A stretch of DNA of 64,000 nucleotides from Prochlorococcus marinus (GCF_001180305.1 NZ_CVSX01000007.1:1-64000), one strand, 5' to 3'. Counted from the stretch's first letter, positions 1 to 9,449 are shown. The notes: a model not told the origin generated them from the sequence alone. Translations and numbers: made by a program.

Positions 1-375
1 GGATTTGGGGGGTGTCATATGTCATTGGCGGTTAAAAAAAATAGTGGTTATTCAAAACCCACTGATTTGCCTGCGAATTGTAAAATAGCAAGTAAATTCA
101 CTAAAACAGCAAGATCGTATTTTGATGAAATAAATATCCCTGTAGAAATAGTTCATTTAACAGGATCTGTCGAGCTTGGCCCTATCACAGGTATGGCAGA
201 GGCAATAGTCGATTTGGTAGCAACTGGAAAGACTCTTAAAGAGAATGGTTTAATTAAAATAGATGATCTTTTCTACTCGACTGCAAGATTAATTGGAAAT
301 CCTATTTCAATGAGGTTGGATGATAATCGTCTCAGAGATATGATTTTATCAATAGAATCTAATAATGCTCTATAA
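1..375 (+). CDS. hisG: ATP phosphoribosyltransferase, C-terminal part (5' end outside window)
   Basis: This is the catalytic subunit of the first step of histidine synthesis, joining ATP and PRPP to give phosphoribosyl-ATP. The reading frame is open from base 1, so the gene begins upstream and the ATG at 19 is internal: the codons before it read GFGGCH. The visible part carries the PRPP-binding stretch around [17 protein letters not shown], typical of HisG. The protein stops soon after this region and lacks a long regulatory C-terminus, so it looks like the short form that works with HisZ. An ABC transporter gene follows after 12 bases. Confidence 0.9.
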   Translation, partial: GFGGCHMSLAVKKNSGYSKPTDLPANCKIASKFTKTARSYFDEINIPVEIVHLTGSVELGPITGMAEAIVDLVATGKTLKENGLIKIDDLFYSTARLIGNPISMRLDDNRLRDMILSIESNNAL

Positions 376-387
376 AAGATAAGCTAA

Positions 388-2184
388 ATGTTTTTTAATG
401 ACTTCAGAAGGATTAAAAAGTTAGGTAAATATTTAACTAAAGATAAAAAAACAATTTATTTGATTTTATTAGTTTTGTTACCTGTGTCTTTTTCTGGAGC
501 TATTCAACCATTATTAGTTGGCCAAGCTATTACAATTCTCAAAAACGAAAATACAGAAGTTTGGCTTAGCAAAACTTTCTTTGGGCAGTCAATAAATTCC
601 ATTATTTTAACTTTATTTATAACAGTTATTTTTAGGTTAGTTTTGCAAGGATACCAAACTTACAATATCCAAGCAGTGGGACAACGTTTGACAGCAAGAA
701 TAAGAAGAGAACTTTTTGATCATTCAATATCATTATCTCTTAAGTATCACGACAAAATGCCTGTAGGTAAATTGTTGACGAGATTAACAAATGATGTTGA
801 TGCTTTATCAGAGGTTTTTGGTAGTGGAGCGGTTGGCGTCATTGCAGACTTTGTAAGTCTTATAGTAATTTCTTTGACAATGCTATCAATTGATCGAGGG
901 CTTGCAGTTTTATTGCTTTTGACTCAAATCCCAGTTTCATATTTCATTATTTGGCTTCAAAAACGCTATAGAAAGGCTAATTATCAAGTCAGGGAAGAGT
1001 TATCTCAATTAAACTCTGATTTTCAAGAGAATCTTCAAGGTTTAGAAGTTGTTCAAATGTTTAGAAGAGAGACTTTCAATAGCAAAAAATTTTCAAATAC
1101 TGGAGTTGCTTACAAGAAAGCAGTAAATGGAACGATATTTTATGACAGTAGCATTTCAGCATTTATAGAGTGGATTTCTCTCGCAGCAGTTTCTTTGGTG
1201 TTAGCAGTTGGAGGATATCTTGTTACCTCAGGAAATATTGGCTTAGGGACATTAACAACTTTTATTTTATATTCACAAAGACTCTTTGAACCTTTAAGAC
1301 AGCTTGCAGAAAGATTTACTCAGATTCAAGGAGGCCTTACAGCTGTTGAGAGAATAAATGAATTATTGGATGAAGAAATTCAGATTAAAGACTCTTTTTC
1401 CGCAAAACACTTTTTAGAAGATAATCAAAATGCTAATAAGCAATTTAATGGCAAAATTGAATTCAAGAATGTTAATTTCTTCTATAAAGAAGGTGAACAC
1501 ATCATAAAAGATTTATCTTTCTTAATCAATCCAGGAGAGCATGTAGCTTTCGTAGGACCAACTGGTTCAGGTAAAACAACCATAATTAGATTGTTATGCA
1601 GATTGTATGAACCTCAATCAGGCCAAATTTTAATTGATGATGTTGATATAAAAGATATTCCTATCGTAACCCTTAGAAATATGCTGGGAGTAGTATTACA
1701 AGATACATTTATCTTCAGTGGAAATGTGGCTGATAATTTGAAACTAAATGCGAATATAGACAATCATGAATTAGAAAATCTATGTAAAGAACTAGGATTA
1801 AATAGTTTGTTAAAAAAATTACCAGAAGGTTTGAACACTTCCCTTAGAGAAAGAGGAGCAAATCTTTCTTCAGGAGAAAGACAACTTCTTTCAGTAGCTC
1901 GAGTGGCGATTAGAAATCCCATTGTTTTGATAATGGACGAAGCCACAGCGTTTATGGATCCCTCTACAGAAGCTACTTTGCAGAGAGACCTTGAAAGAAT
2001 TCTTTCAAAAAGAACAGCATTAGTAATAGCTCATAGACTAGCAACTATTGAAAGTTCAGATAAGATTTTAGTTTTAAAAGGGGGATCTTTAGTTGAAGAG
2101 GGAAATCATAATGAATTGAGAATGAAAAAGGGCTTATATTTTCAGCTCTCTGAGCTTCAACAAAAAGGATTTGCAAATTTTTAA
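388..2184 (+). CDS. ABC transporter, fused permease and ATPase (exporter type)
   Basis: A half-transporter of 598 residues with the MsbA/multidrug exporter layout, probably acting as a homodimer in the cytoplasmic membrane. The N-terminal half (about residues 20-310) holds several hydrophobic segments of the permease. The ATPase half has Walker A GPTGSGKTT at 390-398, signature LSSGERQ at 493-499, Walker B ending in D517-E518, and the H-loop histidine at 549. All catalytic motifs are intact, so it should be active. Substrate cannot be told from sequence; lipids or small hydrophobic compounds are possible. Its stop codon overlaps the next start (TAATG), which suggests translational coupling to the acetyltransferase. 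Confidence 0.9.
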   Translation: MFFNDFRRIKKLGKYLTKDKKTIYLILLVLLPVSFSGAIQPLLVGQAITILKNENTEVWLSKTFFGQSINSIILTLFITVIFRLVLQGYQTYNIQAVGQRLTARIRRELFDHSISLSLKYHDKMPVGKLLTRLTNDVDALSEVFGSGAVGVIADFVSLIVISLTMLSIDRGLAVLLLLTQIPVSYFIIWLQKRYRKANYQVREELSQLNSDFQENLQGLEVVQMFRRETFNSKKFSNTGVAYKKAVNGTIFYDSSISAFIEWISLAAVSLVLAVGGYLVTSGNIGLGTLTTFILYSQRLFEPLRQLAERFTQIQGGLTAVERINELLDEEIQIKDSFSAKHFLEDNQNANKQFNGKIEFKNVNFFYKEGEHIIKDLSFLINPGEHVAFVGPTGSGKTTIIRLLCRLYEPQSGQILIDDVDIKDIPIVTLRNMLGVVLQDTFIFSGNVADNLKLNANIDNHELENLCKELGLNSLLKKLPEGLNTSLRERGANLSSGERQLLSVARVAIRNPIVLIMDEATAFMDPSTEATLQRDLERILSKRTALVIAHRLATIESSDKILVLKGGSLVEEGNHNELRMKKGLYFQLSELQQKGFANF

Positions 2185-2714
2185 TGATATTTAGAAACCA
2201 AGGATCATCAATAAAAAAATCGAACAACATATCTAGTGATGAACTTTTAGATATCTATGGTTTGAATTCCTATGAATTCACTCAAATTAATAAAGAAGAA
2301 ATTTTTGTATGTAGTAAAAATAAAGAGTTGGATCTAATAGAACTAGATCAACTTTTGCAAACTGTTGGTTGGAGTAGACGACCAATAAGGAGAGTTAAAA
2401 GAGCTTTGGATTTCAGCATATTGGTGGTTGGGTTGTGGCGTCATGATGATAAATTCCCTAGGTTGGTAGGCTTTGCAAGATGCACTGGTGATGGAATTCT
2501 AGAGGCGACAGTGTGGGATGTAGCTATTAATCCTGTTTATCAAGGACTAGGATTAGGGAAAGAGTTAATGAAATATATCCTAAAAGAATTAAAAAATATT
2601 GGGATTACAAAAGTTACTCTTTTTGCTGATGCGGAAGTTGTTTCATTCTACAAAAGACAAGGTTGGATATTAGAGCCAAGAGGCTCTAAATGCGCTTTTT
2701 GGTATGCAAATTAA
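2184..2714 (+). CDS. GNAT family N-acetyltransferase
   Basis: A 176-residue protein with the acetyl-CoA-binding GNAT fold in its C-terminal two thirds. The stretch VWDVAINPVYQGLGLGKEL (about 112-130) contains the Q/RxxGxG/A pyrophosphate loop, and FYKRQGW near residue 155 is the usual end of the fold. The first 40 or so residues are not part of the domain. The ATG overlaps the stop codon of the ABC transporter by one base. The acceptor substrate is unknown. The gene ends directly against the convergent glycosyltransferase, with no spacer. Confidence 0.85.
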   Translation: MIFRNQGSSIKKSNNISSDELLDIYGLNSYEFTQINKEEIFVCSKNKELDLIELDQLLQTVGWSRRPIRRVKRALDFSILVVGLWRHDDKFPRLVGFARCTGDGILEATVWDVAINPVYQGLGLGKELMKYILKELKNIGITKVTLFADAEVVSFYKRQGWILEPRGSKCAFWYAN

Positions 2715-3398
2715 TTATTTTTTGTAGTAGTCAGAATATATAGATTCTATCGAATCTCCTTTAAACCATCTTCTTCTAAAGTTCCAATTTTTGAGCGCTT
2801 GCAGAAAAATATTAGTTCTTTCCCATTTCCTTGAACTTGTAAAAATTGGTATATTTAATTGTTTTAAATCTTTTTTATTATTTAATCTCCTTAAAAAATC
2901 TAAGTCTTCCATTAAAGGTATTTTACTAAAACCATTATTTTTAAAATAAGAAGTTCTATGAATTATTAAACCTTGATCACCATAAGGTTGTTTAAAAAAT
3001 TTACTTCTAAAATTTACAAGAATCTCTAGGAATCTATAAATTATCTTTTCATTATTAACTTTAAATTTAAAATAGTAAATATTGTTCTTTTCCCCTTCTA
3101 AAACTGAATTTATTTTTCTAAACCAATTATGAGTTAATCTAGTATCTGCGTGCAAAAATATAAGCCAATCCCCTTTTGAATGCTTAGCACCCAAATCTAA
3201 TTGTAAACCCCGATTCCTTTCTTTAGATTTGTATACTTTCGCCCCGTAAATGTTTGCTATATCAATAGTTTTATCTTTGCTACCACAGTCAACAATAATT
3301 AATTCCCCCTTATTTTGAATAATTGATAAGTCTGAAAGCAATAATGGTAAATTACTCTCTTCATTTATTGTCGGAATGATAATTGAGATTTTACACAA
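2715..3398 (-). CDS. Family 2 glycosyltransferase (TIGR04283-like)
   Basis: A 227-residue GT-A fold glycosyltransferase. The N-terminus reads ISIIIPTINEESNLP and is followed by a nucleotide-sugar binding core with IIVDCGSKDKT and the DxD-like LHADTR near residue 86. The size and the motifs GDQGLI and MEDLDF match the TIGR04283 group. It lies 5 bases downstream of a TIGR04282-type gene on the same strand, a pairing that recurs in cyanobacteria. The family name mentions arsenosugars, but no arsM or radical SAM arsS is in this window, so the sugar and acceptor are left open. Confidence 0.8.
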   Translation of the reverse strand: MCKISIIIPTINEESNLPLLLSDLSIIQNKGELIIVDCGSKDKTIDIANIYGAKVYKSKERNRGLQLDLGAKHSKGDWLIFLHADTRLTHNWFRKINSVLEGEKNNIYYFKFKVNNEKIIYRFLEILVNFRSKFFKQPYGDQGLIIHRTSYFKNNGFSKIPLMEDLDFLRRLNNKKDLKQLNIPIFTSSRKWERTNIFLQALKNWNFRRRWFKGDSIESIYSDYYKK

Positions 3399-3403
3399 GT
3401 TGA

Positions 3404-4039
3404 TTACTTTCTATTTTCAATATCAATTATTGTATCTATATCTATTTTTTTTTCTAAAAACTTATATTTCAATTTTGTAGAAGCAAAATTATCAATTGTA
3501 TTTTGAAGAACATTTTCTGTCCCCCATTTAATGTTTATAAAAGGTAAATAAAGGTGCTTTGACATTAATTTTTCAGATAAACCAATAAGCCAATATCCTC
3601 CATCATTAGATGGTCCTAAAATAAGATCATTTTGTTGAAGTTCTCTAAGAGTTTCCAATAAATCTTGATGACATAAATCTGGGAGGTCAGTACCAATAAA
3701 AATAATATTTTTGATTTTGTGTTGAGTACAAAATTTTTTGTTGATGATTATTTGCCTTTTCATTTTTTCGCCCAAACAGCCTTTCCCCTGTAAATTAAAT
3801 TTTTTGATACCTAATTCTTTAGACCATCTCCTGCCATTTTTTTTTCCTAAACCAGATATGGCAATAGTAATATCAATCATTTTAGTTTTTTGGAAGTATT
3901 TGGCGACAGAAATAGTGTGTTTGGTCATCACATTTTGTACTTTTGCAGAATTACTTTTACCTATATCTTTTGATAATCTTGTTTTGCATCTTCCAAAACC
4001 ATGCCATTTGGCCATGATAATTAGTAATGCTTTATCCAA
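3404..4039 (-). CDS. TIGR04282/DUF2064 family glycosyltransferase-like protein
   Basis: A nucleotidyl/glycosyltransferase-fold protein. Family marks are KTRL near the N-terminus, IGTDLPDL, and the block LGPSNDGGYWLIGL. The frame is open up to an ATG at 4180, but the homologous part starts at LLIIMAKWHGFGRCKTRL and the upstream stretch is low-complexity. I therefore prefer the TTG at 4039, which leaves dnaA a normal upstream region; the ATG at 4015 is another option. It would give about 211 residues. It is probably cotranscribed with the GT2 gene after it. The biochemical role is not established by context. Confidence 0.7.
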   Translation of the reverse strand: MDKALLIIMAKWHGFGRCKTRLSKDIGKSNSAKVQNVMTKHTISVAKYFQKTKMIDITIAISGLGKKNGRRWSKELGIKKFNLQGKGCLGEKMKRQIIINKKFCTQHKIKNIIFIGTDLPDLCHQDLLETLRELQQNDLILGPSNDGGYWLIGLSEKLMSKHLYLPFINIKWGTENVLQNTIDNFASTKLKYKFLEKKIDIDTIIDIENRK

Positions 4040-4181
4040 TACTTTAAAGAGATTTAGAATAATTATATGCTTATTAAAAAAAATTAAATTTATTTTTAAA
4101 AATTTTGGTGATGCTTTGTTAAATAATTTTAAATTTGTCGTGATCTTGTGATCTGATAATGGCCAATTATTAATTTCCAAT

Positions 4182-4196
4182 TAGATTAATAATCTA
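4182..4196. promoter_or_regulatory. 15-base perfect inverted repeat abutting the dnaA start
   Basis: The sequence TAGATTA-A-TAATCTA has two 7-base arms around a single base and ends on the base before the TTG start codon of dnaA. It could be an operator or an mRNA fold that hides the start codon. It is not a DnaA box (TTATNCACA). In such AT-rich DNA it could be chance. Confidence 0.3.
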
Positions 4197-5603
4197 TTGA
4201 ATAAAATTTTGCAAGCAACTAATCCTCTCTGGGCGGAAGTTCAACAATCACTTCAAAAAACTTTAAGTAAACCTTCCTTTGAGACATGGATAAGGCCTGC
4301 TAAGTTTAATTGTTTTGAAAATGGCTTATTGACCTTAATCGCTCCAAATACATTTTCCAGTGATTGGTTAAGAAAGAATTATTGTGAAACCATCGAAAAA
4401 GCTGCCAAAGAAATCTGTGGCCATGACGTAAAAGTTGTTTTTAAGTCTGAAACGAATATCAGCAACGATTCAACAAATAAAGATAACCATGATCAACAGA
4501 GCTTGAATCATAAAACAAAATCAAATTCTAATAATATCCAAGATATTTCTTCAAAAAATCGCTCGAAAAATCCTAATGGTTTAAATTTGCGTTATGTCTT
4601 TAAAAGATTTGTTGTAGGACCTAATAGTAGGTTGGCTCATGCTGCGGCTTTAGCCGTTGCCGAATCTCCTGGGAGAGAATTCAATCCACTATTTATTTGT
4701 GGCGGTGTAGGTCTTGGTAAAACCCATTTAATGCAAGCAATAGGTCATTACCGAGTAGAAATAGATCCAGAAGCAAAAGTTAAATATGTATCTACAGAGA
4801 CTTTTACTAACGATGTTATTAGTGGAATTAGGAGAGACGGGATGACAGCTATTCGAGATAAATATAGAAATGTAGATTTGATTTTAATAGATGATATTCA
4901 GTTCTTAGAAGGTAAAGAGTATACACAGGAAGAATTTTTTCATACTTTTAACGCTCTCCACGAATCAGGAAGCCAAATAGTTATTGCAAGTGATAGACCC
5001 CCAAATCAATTATCGGGAATTCAAGAGAGATTAATTTCCAGATTCTCCATGGGTATGACTGCAGATATTCAACCTCCAGATCTTGAGACAAGGACGGCTA
5101 TTCTTCAAAAAAAGGCAGAACAAGAGAGGATGAGTCTCCCAAGAGATTTAATTCAATTTATAGCAGGAAGATTCACTTCTAATATTAGAGAATTGGAAGG
5201 AGCATTTACTAGAGCTGTCGCGTTCGCTTCAATAACAGGTTTGCCAATGACTGTCCAATCAATTGCACCAATGCTTGATCCGAATAGTGTTGGAGTAGTT
5301 GTTACTCCAAAACAAGTCATCAATAAAGTTTCCGATTTCTTTAAAGTTTCAACTGATGAACTGATTAGTTCAAGTAGAAGAAAACCAGTAAGCCAAGCTA
5401 GACAAATAGGTATGTATCTTATGCGGCATGGAACAGATCTAAGCCTACCAAGAATTGGGGACGAATTTGGGGGTAAAGACCATACAACAGTTATGTATGC
5501 TATTGAACAAGTTGAAAAAAAATTATCTATTGATCCTAATATTGCAAGTCAAGTTCAAAAAATAAGAGATTTACTTCAAATAGATTCTAGGAAAAATTTA
5601 TAA
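4197..5603 (+). CDS. dnaA: Chromosomal replication initiator DnaA
   Basis: The AAA+ initiator that binds DnaA boxes and opens the origin. The 468 residues show all four domains: an N-terminal helicase-loading domain (about 1-85), a poorly conserved Asn/Ser/Lys-rich linker (about 90-125), the ATPase with Walker [10 protein letters not shown] at 169-177 and Walker B LILIDD at 228-233, and a C-terminal DNA-binding domain with the signature around GGKDHTTV. The start is TTG; no in-frame ATG lies at the N-terminus of the conserved region. dnaN is not adjacent and I see no cluster of DnaA boxes, so this locus need not be the origin. It converges directly on the GST-like gene with no spacer. Confidence 0.97.
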   Translation: MNKILQATNPLWAEVQQSLQKTLSKPSFETWIRPAKFNCFENGLLTLIAPNTFSSDWLRKNYCETIEKAAKEICGHDVKVVFKSETNISNDSTNKDNHDQQSLNHKTKSNSNNIQDISSKNRSKNPNGLNLRYVFKRFVVGPNSRLAHAAALAVAESPGREFNPLFICGGVGLGKTHLMQAIGHYRVEIDPEAKVKYVSTETFTNDVISGIRRDGMTAIRDKYRNVDLILIDDIQFLEGKEYTQEEFFHTFNALHESGSQIVIASDRPPNQLSGIQERLISRFSMGMTADIQPPDLETRTAILQKKAEQERMSLPRDLIQFIAGRFTSNIRELEGAFTRAVAFASITGLPMTVQSIAPMLDPNSVGVVVTPKQVINKVSDFFKVSTDELISSSRRKPVSQARQIGMYLMRHGTDLSLPRIGDEFGGKDHTTVMYAIEQVEKKLSIDPNIASQVQKIRDLLQIDSRKNL

Positions 5604-6833
5604 TTAATCTTGAATGAAATTTCTAGGATCTTGATCATATCTATGACTTTGAGGTATCTCATCTCTTTCATTGCTATCACTTAGCAATTCGATTTTATTT
5701 AATGATTGTCTTAATAACCTTGCCGAAATAATTGGCATATCTCTTGGAACTGAGATCCTATTTTTTAAATATCTAAGAGAAATGCCTGAAAGTTTCTCAG
5801 GAATTCTTACTTCGCCTGTGATCAAATACGTCAAGGCTGATCTCAAGGATTCATCAAATGATTCTTTATCATATGGGTTTACTTTTAGTAAATTTTCTTT
5901 ATGCTTTATTACTCTTTTAAGGGCAATTTTAGCGAAATATTTTGAATCATAATTCTTATTTAATTCATATTTACCAAGACCCTTTCCTGTATCTATTAAC
6001 TTAGAAAAAGAAATCTGTTGTGCATTCTTTTCTTTGTAACATCCACCCATTTGTGGAGGTAAATCATGAGAGTGAGTGTGAAAATCACCTTGAGTGCCAC
6101 TATAAGCACTTGTTCTCTCAAAAAGTGTTAGCCATTTATCTACAAAACGGTAATTAGATCTTAAATTAAACCCTTTATAATAAATTAAAGACGCATTTAT
6201 TCTCTCCATGTAAGGAATAAAAATTATATCTCCAACACCTGGTTCTATTTCACCTGAATTAGATTTTGATGGATCAACAAACCCTGATTGAGATCTTCTC
6301 AAGATTTCATCAAATTTAGAAATAGATTCCTTAAATCTATTTTTTCTAAAAGAGTTATCAATTAAATTAAAGCCTTCTCGGCAAAGCCAATTACACCAAG
6401 ATCTGAAAATTTCTCTTTCTAATTCTCGAATTTTGATGAGTTCACTAGATGTTATAAAAGAGCCAAGTGCGCCAAATTCATTTTCTAAAAAGGCAAGAAT
6501 TTCGTCGCTTTCAGTTATGACGTGACCTTTGAATTCGATTGCAGGTAATTTGCCTGATTTAACTTTATCAAGGAACCAACTTTCTTTTTTACCGTAACAA
6601 AACATATTTATCTTTTTTACTCTGTAAGGAATTCTCTTATATTCAAGCCATAACCATATTTTTTGACAGTAAGGACACCAAGAATGCCTATCCCTGTAGA
6701 GGGTAACTATAACATCACTTTCTGTATGCCCAAATAATCTTAAATTTGCGTATGAATTATTAATACCATTTACTCTATCAAAGTCTTCGAATTCATATTC
6801 ATTTAAATCTTCCCATGTCAGAATCTCATTCAT
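5604..6833 (-). CDS. Glutathione S-transferase-like protein with CPYC redox site
   Basis: A 409-residue protein whose N-terminal half is a thioredoxin-fold GST domain. It carries C-P-Y-C at 53-56, the dithiol site of glutaredoxins, followed by a glutathione-binding segment (KLPAIEF, then ITESDEIL). An all-helical GST C-terminal domain follows to about residue 250. The last 150 residues contain conserved-looking blocks (MGGCYKEKNAQ, SLRYLKNRISVPRDM) that I cannot assign to a named domain. It is divergent from glutathione reductase with a 52-base spacer, which fits a thiol-redox or deglutathionylation role. Longer than an ordinary GST of about 200-250 residues. Confidence 0.8.
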   Translation of the reverse strand: MNEILTWEDLNEYEFEDFDRVNGINNSYANLRLFGHTESDVIVTLYRDRHSWCPYCQKIWLWLEYKRIPYRVKKINMFCYGKKESWFLDKVKSGKLPAIEFKGHVITESDEILAFLENEFGALGSFITSSELIKIRELEREIFRSWCNWLCREGFNLIDNSFRKNRFKESISKFDEILRRSQSGFVDPSKSNSGEIEPGVGDIIFIPYMERINASLIYYKGFNLRSNYRFVDKWLTLFERTSAYSGTQGDFHTHSHDLPPQMGGCYKEKNAQQISFSKLIDTGKGLGKYELNKNYDSKYFAKIALKRVIKHKENLLKVNPYDKESFDESLRSALTYLITGEVRIPEKLSGISLRYLKNRISVPRDMPIISARLLRQSLNKIELLSDSNERDEIPQSHRYDQDPRNFIQD

Positions 6834-6885
6834 TCTTTGAATTAAAGCTATAAACTAACGTTATAATAAATGATTAAAAAAAGTC

Positions 6886-8250
6886 TTGGAATTTCAATTC
6901 GATTTAATTGTTGTTGGAGCTGGATCTGGGGGATTAGCGGCGGCTAAACGTGCAGCTAGTTATGGAGCAAAAGTTGCAATCGTAGAAGTCAATAAAATAG
7001 GAGGGACTTGTGTAATAAGGGGATGTGTTCCTAAAAAATTGATGGTTTATGCAGCTAAAAGTAAAAAAAATATGGATTCTTCTGAAGGATATGGATTAAA
7101 AAGTAAAGGTATTAGTTTTGAATCAAATATTTTATTGAAGAATGTTAGAGAGGAGGTTTCCAGATTAAGTAATTTACATAGAAGTTCTTTAAGTAAATTA
7201 AATGTAACTATTTTTGAGGGCTTAGGAAGATTTATAACTCAAAATGAATTAGAAATAATTTGTCCAAAAACAAAGAAAATATTAAATAAAGTAAGTTCAA
7301 AAAAAATCCTTATTTCAGTTGGAGGTATTCCAAAGAAGTTAAATATTCCTGGAATAGATTTAGCATGGACAAGTGATGATATTTTTGAATTAGATAGGTT
7401 TCCTGAATCAATATTAATTGTTGGAGGTGGTTATATCGCTTGTGAATTTGCTTCTATTTTCAGGAATTTAGGGACTGAAGTAACTCAATTGATTAGAGGC
7501 CAACATTTGCTTAATGGTTTTGATAAGGATCTGTCTTCATGCTTAGAGGAATCACCTACTTTTAATGAAATAAATATAATCTCTAATACACAATTAAACT
7601 CTATAAAGAGAGTAAATGGGGATTTGGAATCTACCTTGGACTCTGGTGATAAACTCCTAACTAATAATATTCTTATTGCTACTGGAAGAGAACCAAATCT
7701 TTTGCCTTTGAATTTAGAATTTTTAAAGCTAAAGATGGATGGCCAATATTTAGATGTTAATGAACTTAATCAAACAAGCAATGCTAATATTTTTGCAGTT
7801 GGCGATATCATAAAAAGACCAAACTTAACTCCAGTTGCGATTGAACAAGGAAGAGTCTTTGCAGATAATTTTTTTAATGATCTAAAAAGAAAAGTAAATT
7901 ATGAAAATATCCCTAAGGCCGTTTTTACTATTCCTGAAATTTCAACAGTTGGTCTAAGTGAGAAAAGAGCGAAAGAGATCTATTCTGAAAAAAATATTAG
8001 AATTTTTAAATGTAAATTTACGCCTATGTCAAACACTTTTAAAGAGAAAAAATCAAAATGTATGTTAAAGATTGTAGTCAATAAACTAACTGACAAAGTA
8101 TTAGGATGTCATATGTTTGGAGAAACATCATCTGAGATTATTCAAATGTTATCAATTTCGTTAAACGCAGGAATAACCAAAAAAGAATTTGATATTACTA
8201 TGGCTTTGCATCCAACCATCTCAGAAGAGTTTGTGACAATGTATAGCTAA
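6886..8250 (+). CDS. gor: Glutathione reductase
   Basis: An FAD-dependent pyridine nucleotide-disulfide oxidoreductase that reduces GSSG with NADPH. It shows the N-terminal FAD motif GAGSGG at 11-16, the redox pair C42 and C47 in GGTCVIRGCVPKK, a second dinucleotide-binding site GGGYIACEFAS, the AVGDI block, and the C-terminal catalytic histidine H442 with E447 in HPTISEE. The I-R between the cysteines follows the plant/cyanobacterial form. Length 454 is normal. The start is TTG; the ATG at 6870 is in another frame. It is divergent from the CPYC GST-like gene and ends 2 bases from the convergent exchanger gene. Confidence 0.93.
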   Translation: MEFQFDLIVVGAGSGGLAAAKRAASYGAKVAIVEVNKIGGTCVIRGCVPKKLMVYAAKSKKNMDSSEGYGLKSKGISFESNILLKNVREEVSRLSNLHRSSLSKLNVTIFEGLGRFITQNELEIICPKTKKILNKVSSKKILISVGGIPKKLNIPGIDLAWTSDDIFELDRFPESILIVGGGYIACEFASIFRNLGTEVTQLIRGQHLLNGFDKDLSSCLEESPTFNEINIISNTQLNSIKRVNGDLESTLDSGDKLLTNNILIATGREPNLLPLNLEFLKLKMDGQYLDVNELNQTSNANIFAVGDIIKRPNLTPVAIEQGRVFADNFFNDLKRKVNYENIPKAVFTIPEISTVGLSEKRAKEIYSEKNIRIFKCKFTPMSNTFKEKKSKCMLKIVVNKLTDKVLGCHMFGETSSEIIQMLSISLNAGITKKEFDITMALHPTISEEFVTMYS

Positions 8251-8252
8251 AA

Positions 8253-9332
8253 TTATGATTCAGAAAAATTTAATTTCTCTTGAATAAATAGAATGCCTAT
8301 CAATAATGAGAAGTAAATAATTAAACCTATTCTTAATTCAGAAAGATAATTAAATCCATTCAAAAAAAGTATCTTATCTAGAATGTAAAAAATATAAAGA
8401 TTAAGCAAAATAAATCCTTCAATTCTGGTGATTTTTCCTTTACTCCAAAAAATTGGTAGACAAGCAAAGGTAGTTAAAACCATAAATGGTAAGTCATTTT
8501 TTATTAGACTTTGGTCAATTACTAAACCTTTAAATCCTGAAAAAATACTGCAACTACCAAGGATTAGAAGTTGATTGAGCAAATTACTTCCAATTACATT
8601 ACCAATAGCAAGATCTGTTTTGCCTTTAAATGCTGCAATTATTGAGGTTACTAATTCTGGTAAAGATGTTCCAGTGGCAACAATAGTTAATCCAATAATA
8701 ATTTCATTTACACCCAAAAGAGAAGCAAGAGTTTGAGAACCATTAACTAAAATATTTGAACCAAAGCTCAAAAGAAATATTCCAAATATCAACTTAAGCA
8801 AAATTTTTGGCTTTCCTTTGTAGTTATCTTTGAATTCTCCTATTTCTGGTTCAGCGTCTTTTGTATCATCTCCTTTCTCATTGATGGTATTTATTTCCCA
8901 TATAGTATTTAAGACTAAACAAAATATTAGAAAAATACCTGCTTGCAATGTTAATAGTCCTGTGGATGACATTGCCCAAACCGCACAAGAAATGGCCATC
9001 AATAGAGGAACATCTCTTCTAACTATTCTGCTTTTTACCCTAAGAGGTGTTATTAATGAACTTACACCTAAAACTACAAGAACATTAAAAATATTGCTCC
9101 CTATTACATTGCTAGCCGCTATCGAATCACTGCCTTTTAAAATTGAATTTAAACTTACCAACAACTCAGGGGAGCTTGTGCCGAGTGAAACAACTGTTAA
9201 TCCAATTACTATTTGAGGTATTCCTAAAATTAAAGATAAATATATGGCTCCCTGAATAAAGAACTCCCCTCCTGCAAAAAGTAAAACTACCCCTGAAATT
9301 ATTTCTATTATTGGGAATAAAAAATTACTCAT
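8253..9332 (-). CDS. CaCA family Na+/Ca2+ (or cation/H+) exchanger
   Basis: A 359-residue inner-membrane antiporter built from two homologous halves. The alpha-1 repeat has GTSSPE at 51-56 with VIGSNIFN after it; the alpha-2 repeat has GTSLPE at 221-226 with VIGSNLLN after it. A hydrophilic, acidic loop (about 150-175, NEKGDDTKDAEPE) separates the halves, as in the YrbG/CaCA group. About ten hydrophobic segments are visible. It likely exports Ca2+ using a Na+ or H+ gradient; the ions cannot be fixed from sequence. It is divergent from pyrC across 117 bases. Confidence 0.88.
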   Translation of the reverse strand: MSNFLFPIIEIISGVVLLFAGGEFFIQGAIYLSLILGIPQIVIGLTVVSLGTSSPELLVSLNSILKGSDSIAASNVIGSNIFNVLVVLGVSSLITPLRVKSRIVRRDVPLLMAISCAVWAMSSTGLLTLQAGIFLIFCLVLNTIWEINTINEKGDDTKDAEPEIGEFKDNYKGKPKILLKLIFGIFLLSFGSNILVNGSQTLASLLGVNEIIIGLTIVATGTSLPELVTSIIAAFKGKTDLAIGNVIGSNLLNQLLILGSCSIFSGFKGLVIDQSLIKNDLPFMVLTTFACLPIFWSKGKITRIEGFILLNLYIFYILDKILFLNGFNYLSELRIGLIIYFSLLIGILFIQEKLNFSES

Positions 9333-9403
9333 ATTTAAGCTTTTTTTAAATAATTAAATGTTTAATAATTGATTAATAACTATCCTCGAATATCTATAAA
9401 TTA

Positions 9404-9430
9404 TTGTCAATTTTAATTTGCTGTTAAAAT
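9404..9430 (+). promoter_or_regulatory. Possible sigma70-type promoter for pyrC
   Basis: A TTGTCA hexamer at 9404-9409 and a TAAAAT hexamer at 9425-9430 are separated by 15 bases, shorter than the ideal 17. The -10 lies 19 bases before the pyrC start codon. Such hexamers are common in AT-rich DNA, so this is weak. Confidence 0.25.
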
Positions 9431-9449
9431 TAATTAAATAGTAAAAATT

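Noticed and set aside
3738..4151. 137-residue plus-strand open frame
   Set aside because: It is antisense to the TIGR04282-type gene, has no family motif and is the shadow of an AT-rich coding region.
4040..4180. N-terminal extension of the TIGR04282-type protein to the ATG at 4180
   Set aside because: The 47 extra residues are low-complexity, precede the family N-terminus and would run to within 16 bases of dnaA.
8830..9216. 128-residue plus-strand open frame
   Set aside because: It lies inside the exchanger gene on the opposite strand and shows no recognisable motif.
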